NCBI GenBank assembly: GCA_047967505.1
Contig: CM106540.1
Reading direction: 5' to 3' (one strand)
DNA length: 64,000 nt
Source of the DNA: Dipteris shenzhenensis
Lineage: Eukaryota; Polypodiophyta; Polypodiopsida; Gleicheniales
Positions 52,847-63,794 of the stretch are shown piece by piece. A program made the translations under genes and the position numbers. The notes below the pieces were generated by a model. The model made no database searches. It was not told the DNA's origin and saw nothing but the letters and a program-made list of their open reading frames with translations. The stretch's first letter is position 1. Each line of letters starts with the position of its first letter.

Positions 52847-55443
52847 TGGAAATCAGAAAGGCTCAAGTAGAGTTTTTATACCTTTGCACAGCATCGGTAG
52901 AGTCAGTGGATGAGTCTTCGGCTAGCACTGATGTTATGCAAAGTGATAAGATGGCCAAGCTGGCTAACCTTATAACAGAGGAGTTCTCTGAATGTTTTAG
53001 GGATGAACTACCTTATGGGTTACCTCCAGAGCGGAAAGTTCAGCATAAAATTGAACTGATCCCGGGGGCAGAACCTGTAAATAGACCTCCCTATAGAATG
53101 AGTTTTACTGAAGAAGCGGAGGTGCGTAGGCAACTGGAAGAATACCTCAAGTTGGGGCAGATTCAACCAAGTTTCTCACCTTTTGCTTCACCAGTGATAT
53201 TAAAGAGAAAAAAAGATGATACGTTTCGCCTCTGTATAGATTACAGAGCATTGAATAATATCACTGTTAAGCACAGGTATCCGATGGCTCGGATTGATGA
53301 TTTGCTAGATGCATTACATGGAGCCGTGATTTTCAGCAAGATAGATCTTAAGTGCGGCTATCATCAGATCCGGATTAGAGCCGAGGATGTGCATAAAACC
53401 GCTTTTAGAAGCAGGTTTGGTCATTATGAGTTTTTGGTAATGCCCTTCGGACTTACCAATGCTCCAGCGACCTTCGTCATGCTTATGAACGATTTACTAC
53501 GCCCGTATATCGGAAAGTTCGTAGTACATTTCATTGACGATATCTTGATATTCAGTAAAAGTGTTACTGAGCATCGTGAACACTTAAGAATAGTGTTCAG
53601 TACTTTGAGGAAAGCCAGTCTTTACGTGAATAAAAAGAAAACTATACTGTGTATGGTTAGGCTTGAGTACTTAGGGTTCATAATTACTCCACAGGGGGTA
53701 GAAATGGATCCGAAGAAAGTGGCTGCGATACTAACTTGGCCAATCCCTCAGAGTCTGACCGCGTTGCGATCATTCTTGGGATTTGTCCAATTTTATCGAA
53801 GGCATATCAAAGGATATTCCGGAATAGTATCGCCATTGACTGATCTGACCTCAGATAAAGTACCTTTTATTTGGGGACAGAATCAACAAGAAAGTTTTAA
53901 CACCATAAAACAAGCTGTGGTCTCAGGACCGGTGTTAAAAATAGTTGATCCCCAGAAACCGTTGTTCCTAGAAACCGATGCGAGTGGCATTGCGGTAGGA
54001 GCAGTTCTCCTTCAAGAGGGAAGGCCAGTAGCCTTCGAAAGCAAGAAGCTTTCTCCCTCTCAAAGGAATTGGCCAACTCATGAATTGGAGTTGTATGCTG
54101 TTATCCATGCTTTGAAAACATGGAGGCATTATCTGTATGGTTCAGAGTTTTATGTGGATGTGGATCATGATACTCTGAAACATTTCTGTAAACAGCCTGA
54201 CTTGAGGGGCCGCCAAGCTAGGTGGGCAGAGCTCATGCAGGAGTTTAATTTAACGATTCGGTACCGAAGAGGGAAAGACAATAAGGTTGCTGATGCGTTG
54301 TCTCGCATTATGCACAACCTGAGTTTCACGATATTAGAGAGTGCTCTAATGACCGAGATCAGAGAAACTCAGAAGGTGGACGAGTTTGTCCAGAGCTTAT
54401 GGCCTAAGGCTCATGTGTTAAAACCCGAGGAAAGTGAAAAGGATGACCTGGCATCCAGAAAAGGCCAAACTTACGCAAGATATGCCATAAGGGATGGTAT
54501 GCTAGTTAGAAATGGCAAGGTTGTAGTACCTGGTCAGAATGATCTCAGGCAGAGAGTCATTCGACAATGCCATGATAGCCCGTGTGCGGGACATCCAGGA
54601 GTCGAGAAGACATATGATCTCGTGAAGCGAGATTTCTTTTGGCCAAAGATGAAAAAGCATATTCATGAGTATGTGACACGGTGTTTCTCGTGTCAAATAA
54701 GTAAGGCCGAGCGGGTGAAGCCACCCGGACTTTTACAACCCTTGGAAATACCACTAAGTAAGTGGGAGAGCATTTCCATGGATTTTATTGTAGGGCTACC
54801 TGCAACACAAGGAGGGTATAATTCTATCCTTGTGGTGGTTGATCGTCTAACCAAGATGGCTCACTTCATTCCGACTAGAGAGTCTATTAGTGCCCCGCAA
54901 GTAGCGGATTTGTTTATTAGACATATATTTCGTCTGCATGGATTGCCTAGATCCATAGTGTCAGACAGAGATGTCAGGTTTACCGGTCACTTTTGGACAG
55001 CGGTATTTGAGACACTAAGAACTGAGTTGGGAATGAGTAGTGGGGATCATCCTGAGACGGATGGTCAGACGGAGAGAGTCAACCAGATTTTAGAGGATAT
55101 GCTGAGGGCATATGTGTCATTCAGGCAACATACATGGGACAAGTGGTTGCCATTGTTGGAGTTTGCCTACAATGATAGGAAACATTCATCTACTGGGTTC
55201 AGTCCGTTTGAGCTGAACTATGGTTATAGACCAGCTAATCCAACTATAGTTGGAGTACCTCAGAAAGTGCCTAGTGCCGCGAACTTTGTAGTTCAGATGC
55301 GGGAGATGCTAGCACTTGCGAGAGCTAACATCCGCCAGGCTATGGATAGAGCCAAGGTGTATGCGGATGAAAATCGGTCTATAAGAGTATTTGAAGAAGG
55401 AGAAAAGTTTTTCTCAGAATTCCTTCGCACTCGAAGTCGTTGA
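52846..55443 (+). CDS. Gypsy-2 reverse transcriptase, RNase H, integrase
   Basis: An ~865-codon open frame from an ATG (52846-52848) created downstream of the 7 bp duplication. [22 protein letters not shown] (~130), LKCGYHQIRI, MPFGLTNAPATFVMLMND (~200), VVHFIDDILIFSK (~230; FIDD is the catalytic box). RNase H: FLETDASGIAVGAVLLQEG (~375) and the ENLE-like HELELYAV. Integrase: HHCC-type finger CHDSPCAGHPGVEKTYDL...CFSCQ (~585-620), SMDFIVGLP (first D), SDRDVRFTGHFW (second D), HPETDGQTERVNQILED (E). All catalytic residues are present. A base loss near 55409 changes the frame before the C-terminal module. Confidence 0.93.
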   Translation: MEIRKAQVEFLYLCTASVESVDESSASTDVMQSDKMAKLANLITEEFSECFRDELPYGLPPERKVQHKIELIPGAEPVNRPPYRMSFTEEAEVRRQLEEYLKLGQIQPSFSPFASPVILKRKKDDTFRLCIDYRALNNITVKHRYPMARIDDLLDALHGAVIFSKIDLKCGYHQIRIRAEDVHKTAFRSRFGHYEFLVMPFGLTNAPATFVMLMNDLLRPYIGKFVVHFIDDILIFSKSVTEHREHLRIVFSTLRKASLYVNKKKTILCMVRLEYLGFIITPQGVEMDPKKVAAILTWPIPQSLTALRSFLGFVQFYRRHIKGYSGIVSPLTDLTSDKVPFIWGQNQQESFNTIKQAVVSGPVLKIVDPQKPLFLETDASGIAVGAVLLQEGRPVAFESKKLSPSQRNWPTHELELYAVIHALKTWRHYLYGSEFYVDVDHDTLKHFCKQPDLRGRQARWAELMQEFNLTIRYRRGKDNKVADALSRIMHNLSFTILESALMTEIRETQKVDEFVQSLWPKAHVLKPEESEKDDLASRKGQTYARYAIRDGMLVRNGKVVVPGQNDLRQRVIRQCHDSPCAGHPGVEKTYDLVKRDFFWPKMKKHIHEYVTRCFSCQISKAERVKPPGLLQPLEIPLSKWESISMDFIVGLPATQGGYNSILVVVDRLTKMAHFIPTRESISAPQVADLFIRHIFRLHGLPRSIVSDRDVRFTGHFWTAVFETLRTELGMSSGDHPETDGQTERVNQILEDMLRAYVSFRQHTWDKWLPLLEFAYNDRKHSSTGFSPFELNYGYRPANPTIVGVPQKVPSAANFVVQMREMLALARANIRQAMDRAKVYADENRSIRVFEEGEKFFSEFLRTRSR

Positions 55444-55769
55444 CTTCAGGAGAGTGTGCTAAGTTATCACCTCGATACTGTGGGCCGTGGTTAATTCTAA
55501 AGAGAATAGGCAGTGTAGCCTATAAATTAGAATTACCACAGGGGTGTAAGGTGCACCCGGTTTTTCATGTTTCACGTTTAAAGAAATTTTTACATACAGG
55601 TGACTCACTAATCGAAGGTGTGGTTTTGTTTCAGGAGATAGAGGATATTGCAAGGCGCAAACCAACAAGAATCCTGGACCGGGGAACAATGCAAATATAC
55701 CCACGGTGTTGGTTGCATGGCATGGTCAGCCTCTATCCGAAGCTACCTGGGAATCCATATAATGTCTGA
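55440..55769 (+). pseudogene. Gypsy-2 integrase C-terminus and chromodomain remnant, frameshifted
   Basis: LSPRYCGPWLILKRIGSVAY and HPVFHVSRLKKF form the GPY/F-like module. RKPTRILDRGTMQ starts the chromodomain, but a ~13 bp deletion (relative to Gypsy-1) after acaatgcaa shifts the frame and destroys it. Confidence 0.82.
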
Positions 55770-55781
55770 AGAGGGAAGGAA

Positions 55782-56258
55782 TGTTACGCTCTAGCCGAGG
55801 TAGCATGACCTCGGAAGAATCAGTCGACATTTCCCTTATAGGATCTATCTTTGTAATATATGTGTTTGCGCTTTATGTAAATGATCGGGAGGGATTAATG
55901 TCAAGGTCCTAGGTGAGGGCTGATAGCACCAGACTGGATAGATCTGAGACCAAGGGCCTAGTGCAAAGATTGTGCCTAGGGGCAAGGAATTAATGCATCC
56001 CAAGAGAGGGGTGAAATGTTGCATTAGGAAGGCCCTATATGGATGACATGTGGCATCTAGATCTATCTAGGGATTTGGGGTCTGCTAAGGCTAGTGAGAG
56101 AAGATAAGGATTGTGATTTTACGTAATTTCGAAATAGCTCTCTCTCTCTCTTTGAAGTCTTGGCAGAGTTGGCTGGGAGGAGAAGAAAGGTGCTACTCCC
56201 GTGATATCTGCAGTGAGACCAGAGATAGGTGATAGATAGTTGACACTCTACAATTTCA
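55782..56258 (+). repeat. Gypsy-2 3' LTR (477 bp)
   Basis: Begins TGTTACGCTCTAGCCGAGG and ends ACAATTTCA. Clearly diverged from the Gypsy-1 LTR (no long identical stretches), so the two elements are not recent sisters. Confidence 0.82.
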
Positions 56259-56269
56259 GTGTTGTCAAC

Positions 56270-57249
56270 GGACATGTTGCTTGACTTCAATCGAAAGTCT
56301 TGGAACTATGCCTAGAGGCACCACTATCAAGAATCCACTCCCTTGTCTCACCAACTTTGAGGACAACTCCCTCTCCTCCTGAAGCTAATGAAGAGTTTGT
56401 GACCTGCAAACGAGCGAAGGCGGGGGTGACAATTGCAGCCGAGGAATCAGTACCCTTGCCTTGATTTCTTCAAGGCCCTTTATCCAATAAACACCCACTT
56501 CTGACCGCAATGGGTGCATGTATGTTACACCTTCAAGAACTCTCTCTCTACATCAGTCTCTTTGAGAGCAAGAGTTCCACTTACCAGTGCTTTTAATGCA
56601 TCCTTTGTTTGGTGTGGCAGCCAAAACCTCTGCACATTCGCCCAGAGGAGGGTTTTAAAATCATTCCTCCTAATCAAGCACCATGGATGCAAGCTCTTCC
56701 AAGGTCAGAGCGTGGGATCTCCCACTGGTGATAAGAGAAGAGTAGAAAGATGAATACTCGGATGATAAATGGGACAACAATGTGATGGCCATGTCCTTTG
56801 AAGAGATCTCATTGCCTTCTTGGAGTACCTCCTATTGGAGCACGTGCAATTTGTTGATATGCTCTTGGATGGTGGCTGATATAGCGGGATCCAGCACTCT
56901 CATTTGCAATTCAAGGAAGACTTGCTTCATCGAAGAAACTTTGTTGTAGAGAGACGCCAGATGCTCCCAAATCCCTTTACTAGCATAATGTGCTTGACAT
57001 GGTTGATAACGTGAAGAGCGAAACCGGTGGATCTTGTAGCAATGAGAGATTGGGTGACATGTGATGTGGAGGCACTTGCCATCATTATTGGCACCATTGC
57101 GGATTTCGGCAGTGTTTTTCAACACTGGTGGACCACACAACCGATCTGTCTACCAAGCTTCTACCACAACAGCTGCTCAGTGAACATTCCAACTCCCTTG
57201 GGTTGATTGAATATCCAGGAGCTGAGAGGGGATGTTAAAGTTATTCATC
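56270..57249 (-). pseudogene. Copia gag and protease start, degenerate
   Basis: The minus strand gives IWEHLASLYNKVSSMKQVF and LELQMRVLDPAISATIQEHI, typical of the copia gag UBN2 domain, then LLSHLSSEYSSFYSSLITSG. At 56300-56330 it reads EWILDSGASRHSSK, the copia protease active site. The frame changes at several places. It could be the missing 5' half of Copia-B (50637-51503), split from it by Gypsy-2 with loss of integrase and most of RT. Confidence 0.75.
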
Positions 57250-57542
57250 TGTTGTATGTATAGTAGGGAGAGAGGGCTTCTATGTGAGTGTGGCCGCCCA
57301 GAGCGAGTAGTAGTATTTGGGTCCTTTCTCAAGTGTATCTCTACAGGTCAGATGGAAGTCTAGCTAGGGACATTGCCAAGGCTAGCGGCTGAGTGTGTTA
57401 GGCCTGGTTGCGGCTGATTTAGTCCAATTGCACTATTAGTAGGATTTTTTCCTCGACTCCTGTGACGATTTCAATAGAGTTTTCTTGATAATGCACTTCA
57501 TTCTTCTACTCTCAGTTTTCTGCTTCTATTTCTACTCCAACA
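57250..57542 (-). repeat. Putative LTR preceding the copia gag
   Basis: On the minus strand runs from TGTTGGAGTAGAAATAGAAG to …tacatacaaca. No good primer binding site follows, so the assignment is tentative. Confidence 0.4.
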
Positions 57543-57591
57543 CTGAAAGGTGAGAGGGTTGAATTCCCCCTCATGGACAAATTGAACAACG

Positions 57592-59201
57592 TGTAATGAC
57601 TCAGAATCTCTAATTATCAGAGAATTTCTGATTTCTACCCAGGTTATGTTGACACTAGAACCCTATGGCTGCCAAGCCCTCCTACAGCCTCAATGATGCA
57701 GTCAACATCCCCATAACCTCTATGTCCGATACTTCTTTCACTATCCCATTCATTTACTATTCGAGGCTGAGTAGCTATGTACATAGGAATGCTCTCCTAC
57801 GTGGGTACTACTAAGTGACGTTATGAGAGAGGAGATTACTCCCATTGAAGAGGTGAAAGATTGAATCTGCACACACGAGTCGTTACATCTCATTAGATAT
57901 GCCCTTTCAATTATCCCTAAGACCTAGATTAAACATTAGACCTTAATGTTAGAAAAGTGCACTCTCTCACACAAAGGGTATCCCGCAGAAGAGACTAATA
58001 GTTAGCCCAGGAATAACACGCGGAAGTGTTCACTATGGAATCAAGACTTCATCAAGTGTGTGTACTTCACAGCATTCATATGTATGCTTCGACTAGCAAA
58101 TAGACAATGCTCAGAGACAAATATAGAGGCAACACTTTATATTTCCGTCCGTCCACAAACTGGACAAGATACAATACCAAAGGTTCTCCTGCTAAATGCC
58201 TAGCATCTCTAAATCTCTGAGCCCGCATGCTCCACTAAGCGTATGTAGACTCTCTGTCCAAAGGATCCCTCCACCTTGCTGCCTGGAAACCAGCCTAAGT
58301 GAGCAGCACCTACTAGCTCAGTCTGCAGCTCCTCTAGGTCTCCTTCACCTTCTTGGAATAGGCCCAAGGAAGCCCTAGCTGCTGCTCCTGTCTGCTGTGT
58401 ATTGGCTGCTCCTGGTGATACTGAAATGAGGCCACAAGGACCACCTTTTATAGGCCCAAGGACGGGCCCAAAAAAACCAACCAGCAGCCTGCGTGTGGCC
58501 GACCCATACAGGCCAACCAGCCTGCTACAAAACCAAAGGCCCTCACTTCAAGGCAGGGGCCCAGCCTCTAGGTTTGCCCTATGACTGGCCTAGTTGGCTG
58601 GCTCCAACCAGCCCAACCAGCTCCTCCATATGGCCGACTCCATCTGCTGCAATCCCGCCATTTGTGCTGGCTCCAGATCCACCTCTTCCAGGCCAGATCC
58701 ATGCCTCGAATGCCTCGCCATCTGCTTGTAAATAGGCACCATCTGTTGCAGCCTCATCGACTTTCTCTGGAGCTCGATCCAGCCACTGCTCTGCTCCTGG
58801 ACATGCCTCTGCCAGTCGCCTACTCCACGGCACTGATCCAAGCTCCCTGAAGGCTCCAGGTATTCTTCTAGATGTCCTGTCCACATGACAGCCTTGCTGC
58901 TGTCCATGTGGCAGCCCCTCAGACATCCTTTTCTCTCTGGTCGACCCCCCGATGCACTCCTCATTTGGAGACACACAAGTGGCGAGGTGACCGTTCATTT
59001 TCCAGCATTTAGGTACTAGGCTTTGTAAGGTTTCTTGACCCCTCTCCCTACACTATAACTATTCTAACCCCTTTTTACCCCTAGGCAATGACCTATAGCT
59101 TAACATAACCTATGACTCCGATTTGAGCCGTCTGAAGCAATGTTCTTATCCCATTGATTAGCATACTAATTTCAGTAATACTAGGTACTCATATCATGGC
59201 A
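57592..59201 (-). repeat. 3' LTR of the large minus-strand element (~1.6 kb)
   Basis: Bounded by a polypurine tract on the right and cattaca on the left. The 58200-58950 part is GC-rich with ccagcc/ggcccaag repeats. Confidence 0.6.
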
Positions 59202-59484
59202 TTCCCTCTTGCTCAATTTTTAGTTGTCCTCAGCTAATACGTAAACAGGGTTAAATTCCCATCATAAATAGTGTGTGGACTACATGCAGATATAGTCAAT
59301 GGTAACCTTCTCTCTTTTATTTGCTATCGTACTACTCAGCATCAAGCTTCTAATGCAAACCTAATCAGTAGGTTCATTGTATCTTATTCGTTTCGTTTAA
59401 TAATCAAAAGGAAGGGTAAGAATAGGAGCATTTTCCTATAGTCGCTAGCAATAACTATTGCAAGCTAAATCCACTTCCCAAATT

Positions 59485-59871
59485 AATATATATCTTTGTA
59501 AGACTAGAATAAGTCCAATCATACAAATTTAGAGTTTTTGTTGTTCTAAAGACCAAAAATCTACACAGAAAATAAAAGAGAAAATGAAAGAGAAGAAAAA
59601 AAGAGGTAAACACAAACTTTTATGAAAAACAAAAGGAAGACATACTTAGCAAGCAAAGCAACACTTATGTCGTCATCAGTGCCCAAGCATACACAACTAT
59701 ACTGGGTTTCTCAAGACCCGCGGAGTCTCTTGGGCAAACCTAGTGCTTCCTAAAATACGTCAAATAAACAAAAGAGAAAGGAAACAAGAAATAAAGAGGA
59801 AAGGAAGAAGGTGACTAAGCAAAAATAAACAAGCAAGTCAAGAAACAAAATCTTCCAAAAAACTGGAATTA
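59485..59871. repeat. Dispersed ~385 bp repeat (second copy)
   Basis: Starts tatctttgtaagactagaat and ends actggaatt. Closely matches 29740-30113 in Gypsy-1; its last 69 bp are identical to 61291-61359. Contains a near-inverted cccgcggagtctcttgggc core. No SINE promoter boxes recognised. Confidence 0.8.
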
Positions 59872-59924
59872 TCTCTCCCGTCACCAACGCTTAAGCTCCT
59901 CATCCATATCTCCGTACAGCTCAG

Positions 59925-60150
59925 CCTCCCCGTCCCTACCTCCGTACAATTACTCAGCCTCCGTACATTCGCTCAGCCTCTCCTTCCGTACATCCTTACA
60001 ACCAGCTGCTCAACCTCTCCGTACAGCCCGTACCTACAGCACAGCACGTCCGTACCTTCATCGTACCTCCGTCCATACCACAGCCCGGAGTCTTACTTTC
60101 GTACCTCACCCTGTCAAAACCTCTCCATTCCTCCCGTCCGTACCTAGCCC
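59925..60150 (+). repeat. Cluster of tccgtac/cgtacc words
   Basis: About ten cgtac occurrences in ~220 bp, interspersed with cagcc and acctcc. They resemble the cgtac-rich ends of the hAT element. Confidence 0.65.
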
Positions 60151-60189
60151 TAGCCCTAGACCTAGTCCTAGTCCTTCCTAACCCCAAGT

Positions 60190-60441
60190 TGGGCTAAACC
60201 CCCAACCCAACCCGAGGGTTAGGTTAAGCTAGGGGGTTCAACACACAGCCAATTATGGACTAGCCTACCCTCTCCTCCCAAGTCCCCCTCAACTCCCTTA
60301 ACTCCTTCAACATCCATCAGGACTCGATACTCTACAATTGCAGCCACGACACCCTCTCCATATGCACGGAATTACTAACAAGAAGGCTCAAAACGACCCA
60401 TCCTCGGGCAACAGGATCAGATTTTTTAACTGCAGTAGGCA
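60190..60441. other. Unassigned DNA
   Basis: Contains the proline-codon-like aacccccaacccaacccgag run; no gene recognised. Confidence 0.25.
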
Positions 60442-61087
60442 GTGAGAGAACTACGATTGGAGCTGGAAGTAAATGCCCGACTTCACATTTTGAAAGGGAC
60501 TGGTAAGCAGGCAGTAATTGATGAGGCTATAAAATCTTGTAAGGATTCCCCGCAGCTAGTCTCTATAGTCAAAGATCTTGTTCACACTGAAGTACAAACT
60601 GCTAAGAAGGACGTGATTGTGGAAGTGGACAACAAAGCAAGTAAGTCTGATATTCAAGTAGAGATTAAAGAACACAAAGCTAGATGTGATAATGTGCTAA
60701 AGATTAGAATAGGGGGACTCCCAGAAGATTGGTACAAAGAGGAGGACTTATATAGTGAAATATTGACAAAGATAAAAGCAAGCTTGCCCAACATTGTATG
60801 GGTGAATGATGATGAGTAGGCCAGCTTCTATTTTGCACTAAAGAGGTCATGCAATCCTTACTCTGAAGTCAAAAGATATGCGGCTCAAGCTTCTTCGACA
60901 ATCTTACAAGTTGAAGAGCACCAAAGTATCGATAGCAAAGGAGCTTACACAAGCTCAACTCAAGATTAAGGCAACTGAATTAGCTAAAGTAAGGGCTGCC
61001 AGAAAGGATGGAAAATGGGTTGTTTACCGTGAAGGCGTAGCACTAATTAGAGAGTTTGAATCAAAACCAAAAGACTCTCAGTCTTAA
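60442..61087 (+). pseudogene. Coiled-coil ORF1-like protein of a LINE-type element, degenerate
   Basis: The plus-strand frame at 60442-60819 has a charged coiled-coil-like start (LRLELEVNARLHILKGTGKQ), then NVLKIRIGGLPEDWYKEEDL, an RRM-like entry seen in L1-type ORF1 proteins. A frame change follows, and 60878-61087 reads LRQSYKLKSTKVSIAKELTQ, AQLKIKATELAKVRAARKDG and KWVVYREGVALI. The latter resembles the C-terminal domain of ORF1p (…LT-x-x-Q…RK-x-GK-x…). It lies in the opposite orientation to the surrounding LTR element, so it is a nested insertion. No reverse transcriptase accompanies it. Confidence 0.45.
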
Positions 61088-61253
61088 ACTGATGTATGGC
61101 TGTTTACTCTTCCAGATAATCATGTAGGTACTCTAACTAATATGGGTTGCTTTTTGCACTCCATGGGAGCTGCCATGTGCCCTCCCTAAAGCAGAGGTAC
61201 TAGAGGGTTTCTTGCTGTCCCATAGACCTTTTGGTCTCCAGTGGACGTTAATA

Positions 61254-61292
<39 letters not shown>

Positions 61293-61354
61293 GAAGAAGG
61301 TGACTAAGCAAAAATAAACAAGCAAGTCAAGAAACAAAATCTTCCAAAAAACTG

Positions 61355-61401
<47 letters not shown>
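61254..61401 (+). repeat. (CT)n microsatellite split by a 69 bp dispersed-repeat copy
   Basis: Two ct runs (61254-61290 and 61360-61401) flank 61291-61359, which is identical at 69 of 69 positions to 59802-59870. Confidence 0.9.
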
Positions 61402-61407
<6 letters not shown>

Positions 61408-62625
61408 AAACATAAAAAGCTAAATGGACCCTTTACACTTATGTATCGCTTCCTACAAAGAGGCAAAATTACAATCCTAACTTAGAAAGCACAAGCATAC
61501 TCAATCAGACTCTCTTTTGAAACTAAAAGAAAAAGGGGCTATTCAGCTCCCCTTCCCAAATTAATACTCCAATGTAAGTTGTCCAGATGATGGGAGATTT
61601 TCATGCACTATTAACAGCCAATAACTCCTTTTCATACGTGTTGCACTTTTCATTCAGCACTTTGAAGCTTTCAGCTCTCAAAGGCTATCATAGGCCTCTA
61701 GTAGCTACACATTCCTAAGAAAGATCTCATCTCATGAATGTTCTTGGGGAGTAGGCCGCTCTAACCATTTCAGTCTTCTTGGCATCCACCATGACCCCTT
61801 TGGTAGAGATATTTCTCTCAAAAAGTCTTCATTATTATTCCCATCCATCCCTTCCCTAGATGCCATTTGAATTGCAGACATTCAAATGAGAGAGTTCCCT
61901 CTTTTAGAACACAATGATGTTGCTGTCCCTTTGCTCCCAATCTCATCCCCGTCGTTCGAGTTTCAAGACCTCGATTTCGCTTGAGACCTACTACAAATTC
62001 TCCAATGTTGCTGCTAGAAGACTGAATCGCATTCTTTGCATTCAGCTTGCATAGCCTTTTGCCTCTCCCACATCTTGGCTCTCAATTAAACCAAGAGAAG
62101 GCCACAAGGGATTAAGAGAGGTTTGGCTTTGGGTTGGCAAGTCTAGTGCAGTCGATGCAACATCATGGCGCTTTTGCTCAAAACCTCTATGTCGGCAAGT
62201 CTAGTACCATCGATGCAGCATCATGGCGATTTTGCTTAAAACCCTTCAATTCATCAATGCAAATACCAATCTATTTATCAACACAGATACCAATCATCTT
62301 TTTCTACTTCAAACGAGCACCTTCCTCTTCGCATCCAACCTCCAACCAATCGCTCATGCTTCTCTCTCCATCGCCCTCCTCAAACACTCCTAATGTAGAG
62401 TCGTTTCTCCCTCTTCTTCCCCCATTTCTTCCTCTTTCACACCTTTCTTTGGCGTCTTCTCTCTGTCTTCTTCTCCAACTACTACTTGATCTTCTCGTTT
62501 GCATATAATAATGTCGTTGCATCCATCTATCAAAGTACTCCTACTTTCATCCATGTGGGCAAGCAAGTTGCTTTGCCCTAGTTTGAGCATCCTTCTTAAG
62601 TGTTGAATCAGTGAGACCTCTCTTT
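61402..62625. other. Interior of the large minus-strand LTR element, no intact ORF
   Basis: A minus-strand frame at 62390-62782 (basic/acidic low complexity) is probably not a gene. A short direct repeat ggcaagtctagt...cgatgcaacatcatggcg occurs at ~62137 and ~62193. Confidence 0.35.
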
Positions 62626-63095
62626 GTTTGAATCGCTCTATTGTTTGCTTGCTCCTATGGCCATTGGTTCGCGATTGATTTGGACAATCGTTCAATTGAT
62701 TACTTGGCCATGGGTCCGCTCCTTCATTCGAACCAAGGTTTTCCCTTCCAATCAAACTTCTTGAATTGAGAGCACCTTTCACAAATTGCGATCCTAAACT
62801 GCACAGCTTATGGGCTAAGCTTTCATCATGGTTTGAATCGTCAAGCCCTTGTTGCCCTTGGTTTGAATCACTCTATTGTTTGCTTGCTCCTATGGCCATT
62901 GGTTCGCAATGGATTTGGACAATCGTTTGATTGATTACTTGGCCATGAGTCCGCTCTTTCATTCGAACCAAGGTTTTCCCTTCCGATCAAACTTCTTGAA
63001 TTGAGAGTACCTTCCACAGATTGTGATCCTCAACTGCACAGCTTATGGGCTGAGCTTTCATCGTGGTTTGGATCGTCAAGCCCTCATTGCCCTTT
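62626..63095 (+). repeat. Direct tandem duplication, 235 bp unit
   Basis: Unit starting gtttgaatcgctctattgtt at 62626 repeats at 62861 and ends cgtcaagccctcattgccct; few differences. Confidence 0.88.
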
Positions 63096-63778
63096 AGAAA
63101 AACCAAGGCTATCGATTTACCTTTAGTCGTTGTTGATAAGCACTCGATCTCTACGTCTGATTGCTCGTCTCGAGATTCCCTTCAAACCTCCGAGCAGATC
63201 ATGTATTACATCTTTGCAATGCCACACCCAATCTGCCGCTTCGATTATATAACACTTGTGTGATTTTGACCTTCATTGGCCTGGGAATTTCAATGCCTCT
63301 GAACAAGCCTCTCCACTTGATTTCCCTCTTTCAATCATTTTGCTTGATATTTGATCGTCATTCCACATACCTTTTGTGGTCGATTTGCCTCAACCATATC
63401 GATCCTTTCCAACCGTTAACTCAATTAAATGCTCGGTTGGCTTCTTTTAGAAGTTGCACAACACATTTGAAGACCCAAATTCAAACCTTCCGCACTGTGC
63501 TCAACAATTGATTTAATTGCTTCGTCCACACCTCTTCACATGTCCTTTGCCTTGAGCATTAAGTCCTCCAAGTCGAATTAGGGAATCCTTGTATCAAACT
63601 ACATTCATGGTAGTCTCCCAAATGTGCAAGACCTTGTTTTTGCATTTAAATTCTGATCAGCACAATCCCGACTGTCCGTTCATCGTCCCTTGCTCACTTC
63701 AAAATTATTTGAGACATTATCCTCTAATATTTTAGACAGGTCATCCAAGCTCCGCCTCTCTTCTCTTTACCCAAAAAG
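63096..63778. other. 5' leader/gag region of the large minus-strand element, decayed
   Basis: Minus-strand text shows short protein-like stretches (EHSAEGLNLGLQMCCATSKR) interrupted by stops. No domain confirmed. Confidence 0.3.
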
Positions 63779-63794
63779 TGGCTCTGATACCCAG

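Larger units (their letters stand above)
51504..56258 (+). mobile_element. Gypsy-2: 5'-truncated Ty3/gypsy chromovirus, nearly intact pol
   Basis: Same family as Gypsy-1. It lacks the 5' LTR, leader and first ~130 gag codons (begins at the equivalent of 31369 in Gypsy-1). The rest is collinear through the polypurine tract (agagggaagg) to a complete 3' LTR. Its left end fuses to Copia-B RT codons and its right end to Copia gag-protease sequence, so it lies within copia DNA. Confidence 0.88.

Noticed and set aside
58196-58998. Several 60-139 codon ORFs in GC-rich sequence
   Set aside because: They overlap on both strands within an LTR and show no domain.
60160-60235. Telomere-like ccctagccctag and aaccccaa-type words
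   Set aside because: Only a few irregular units; not a telomeric array.
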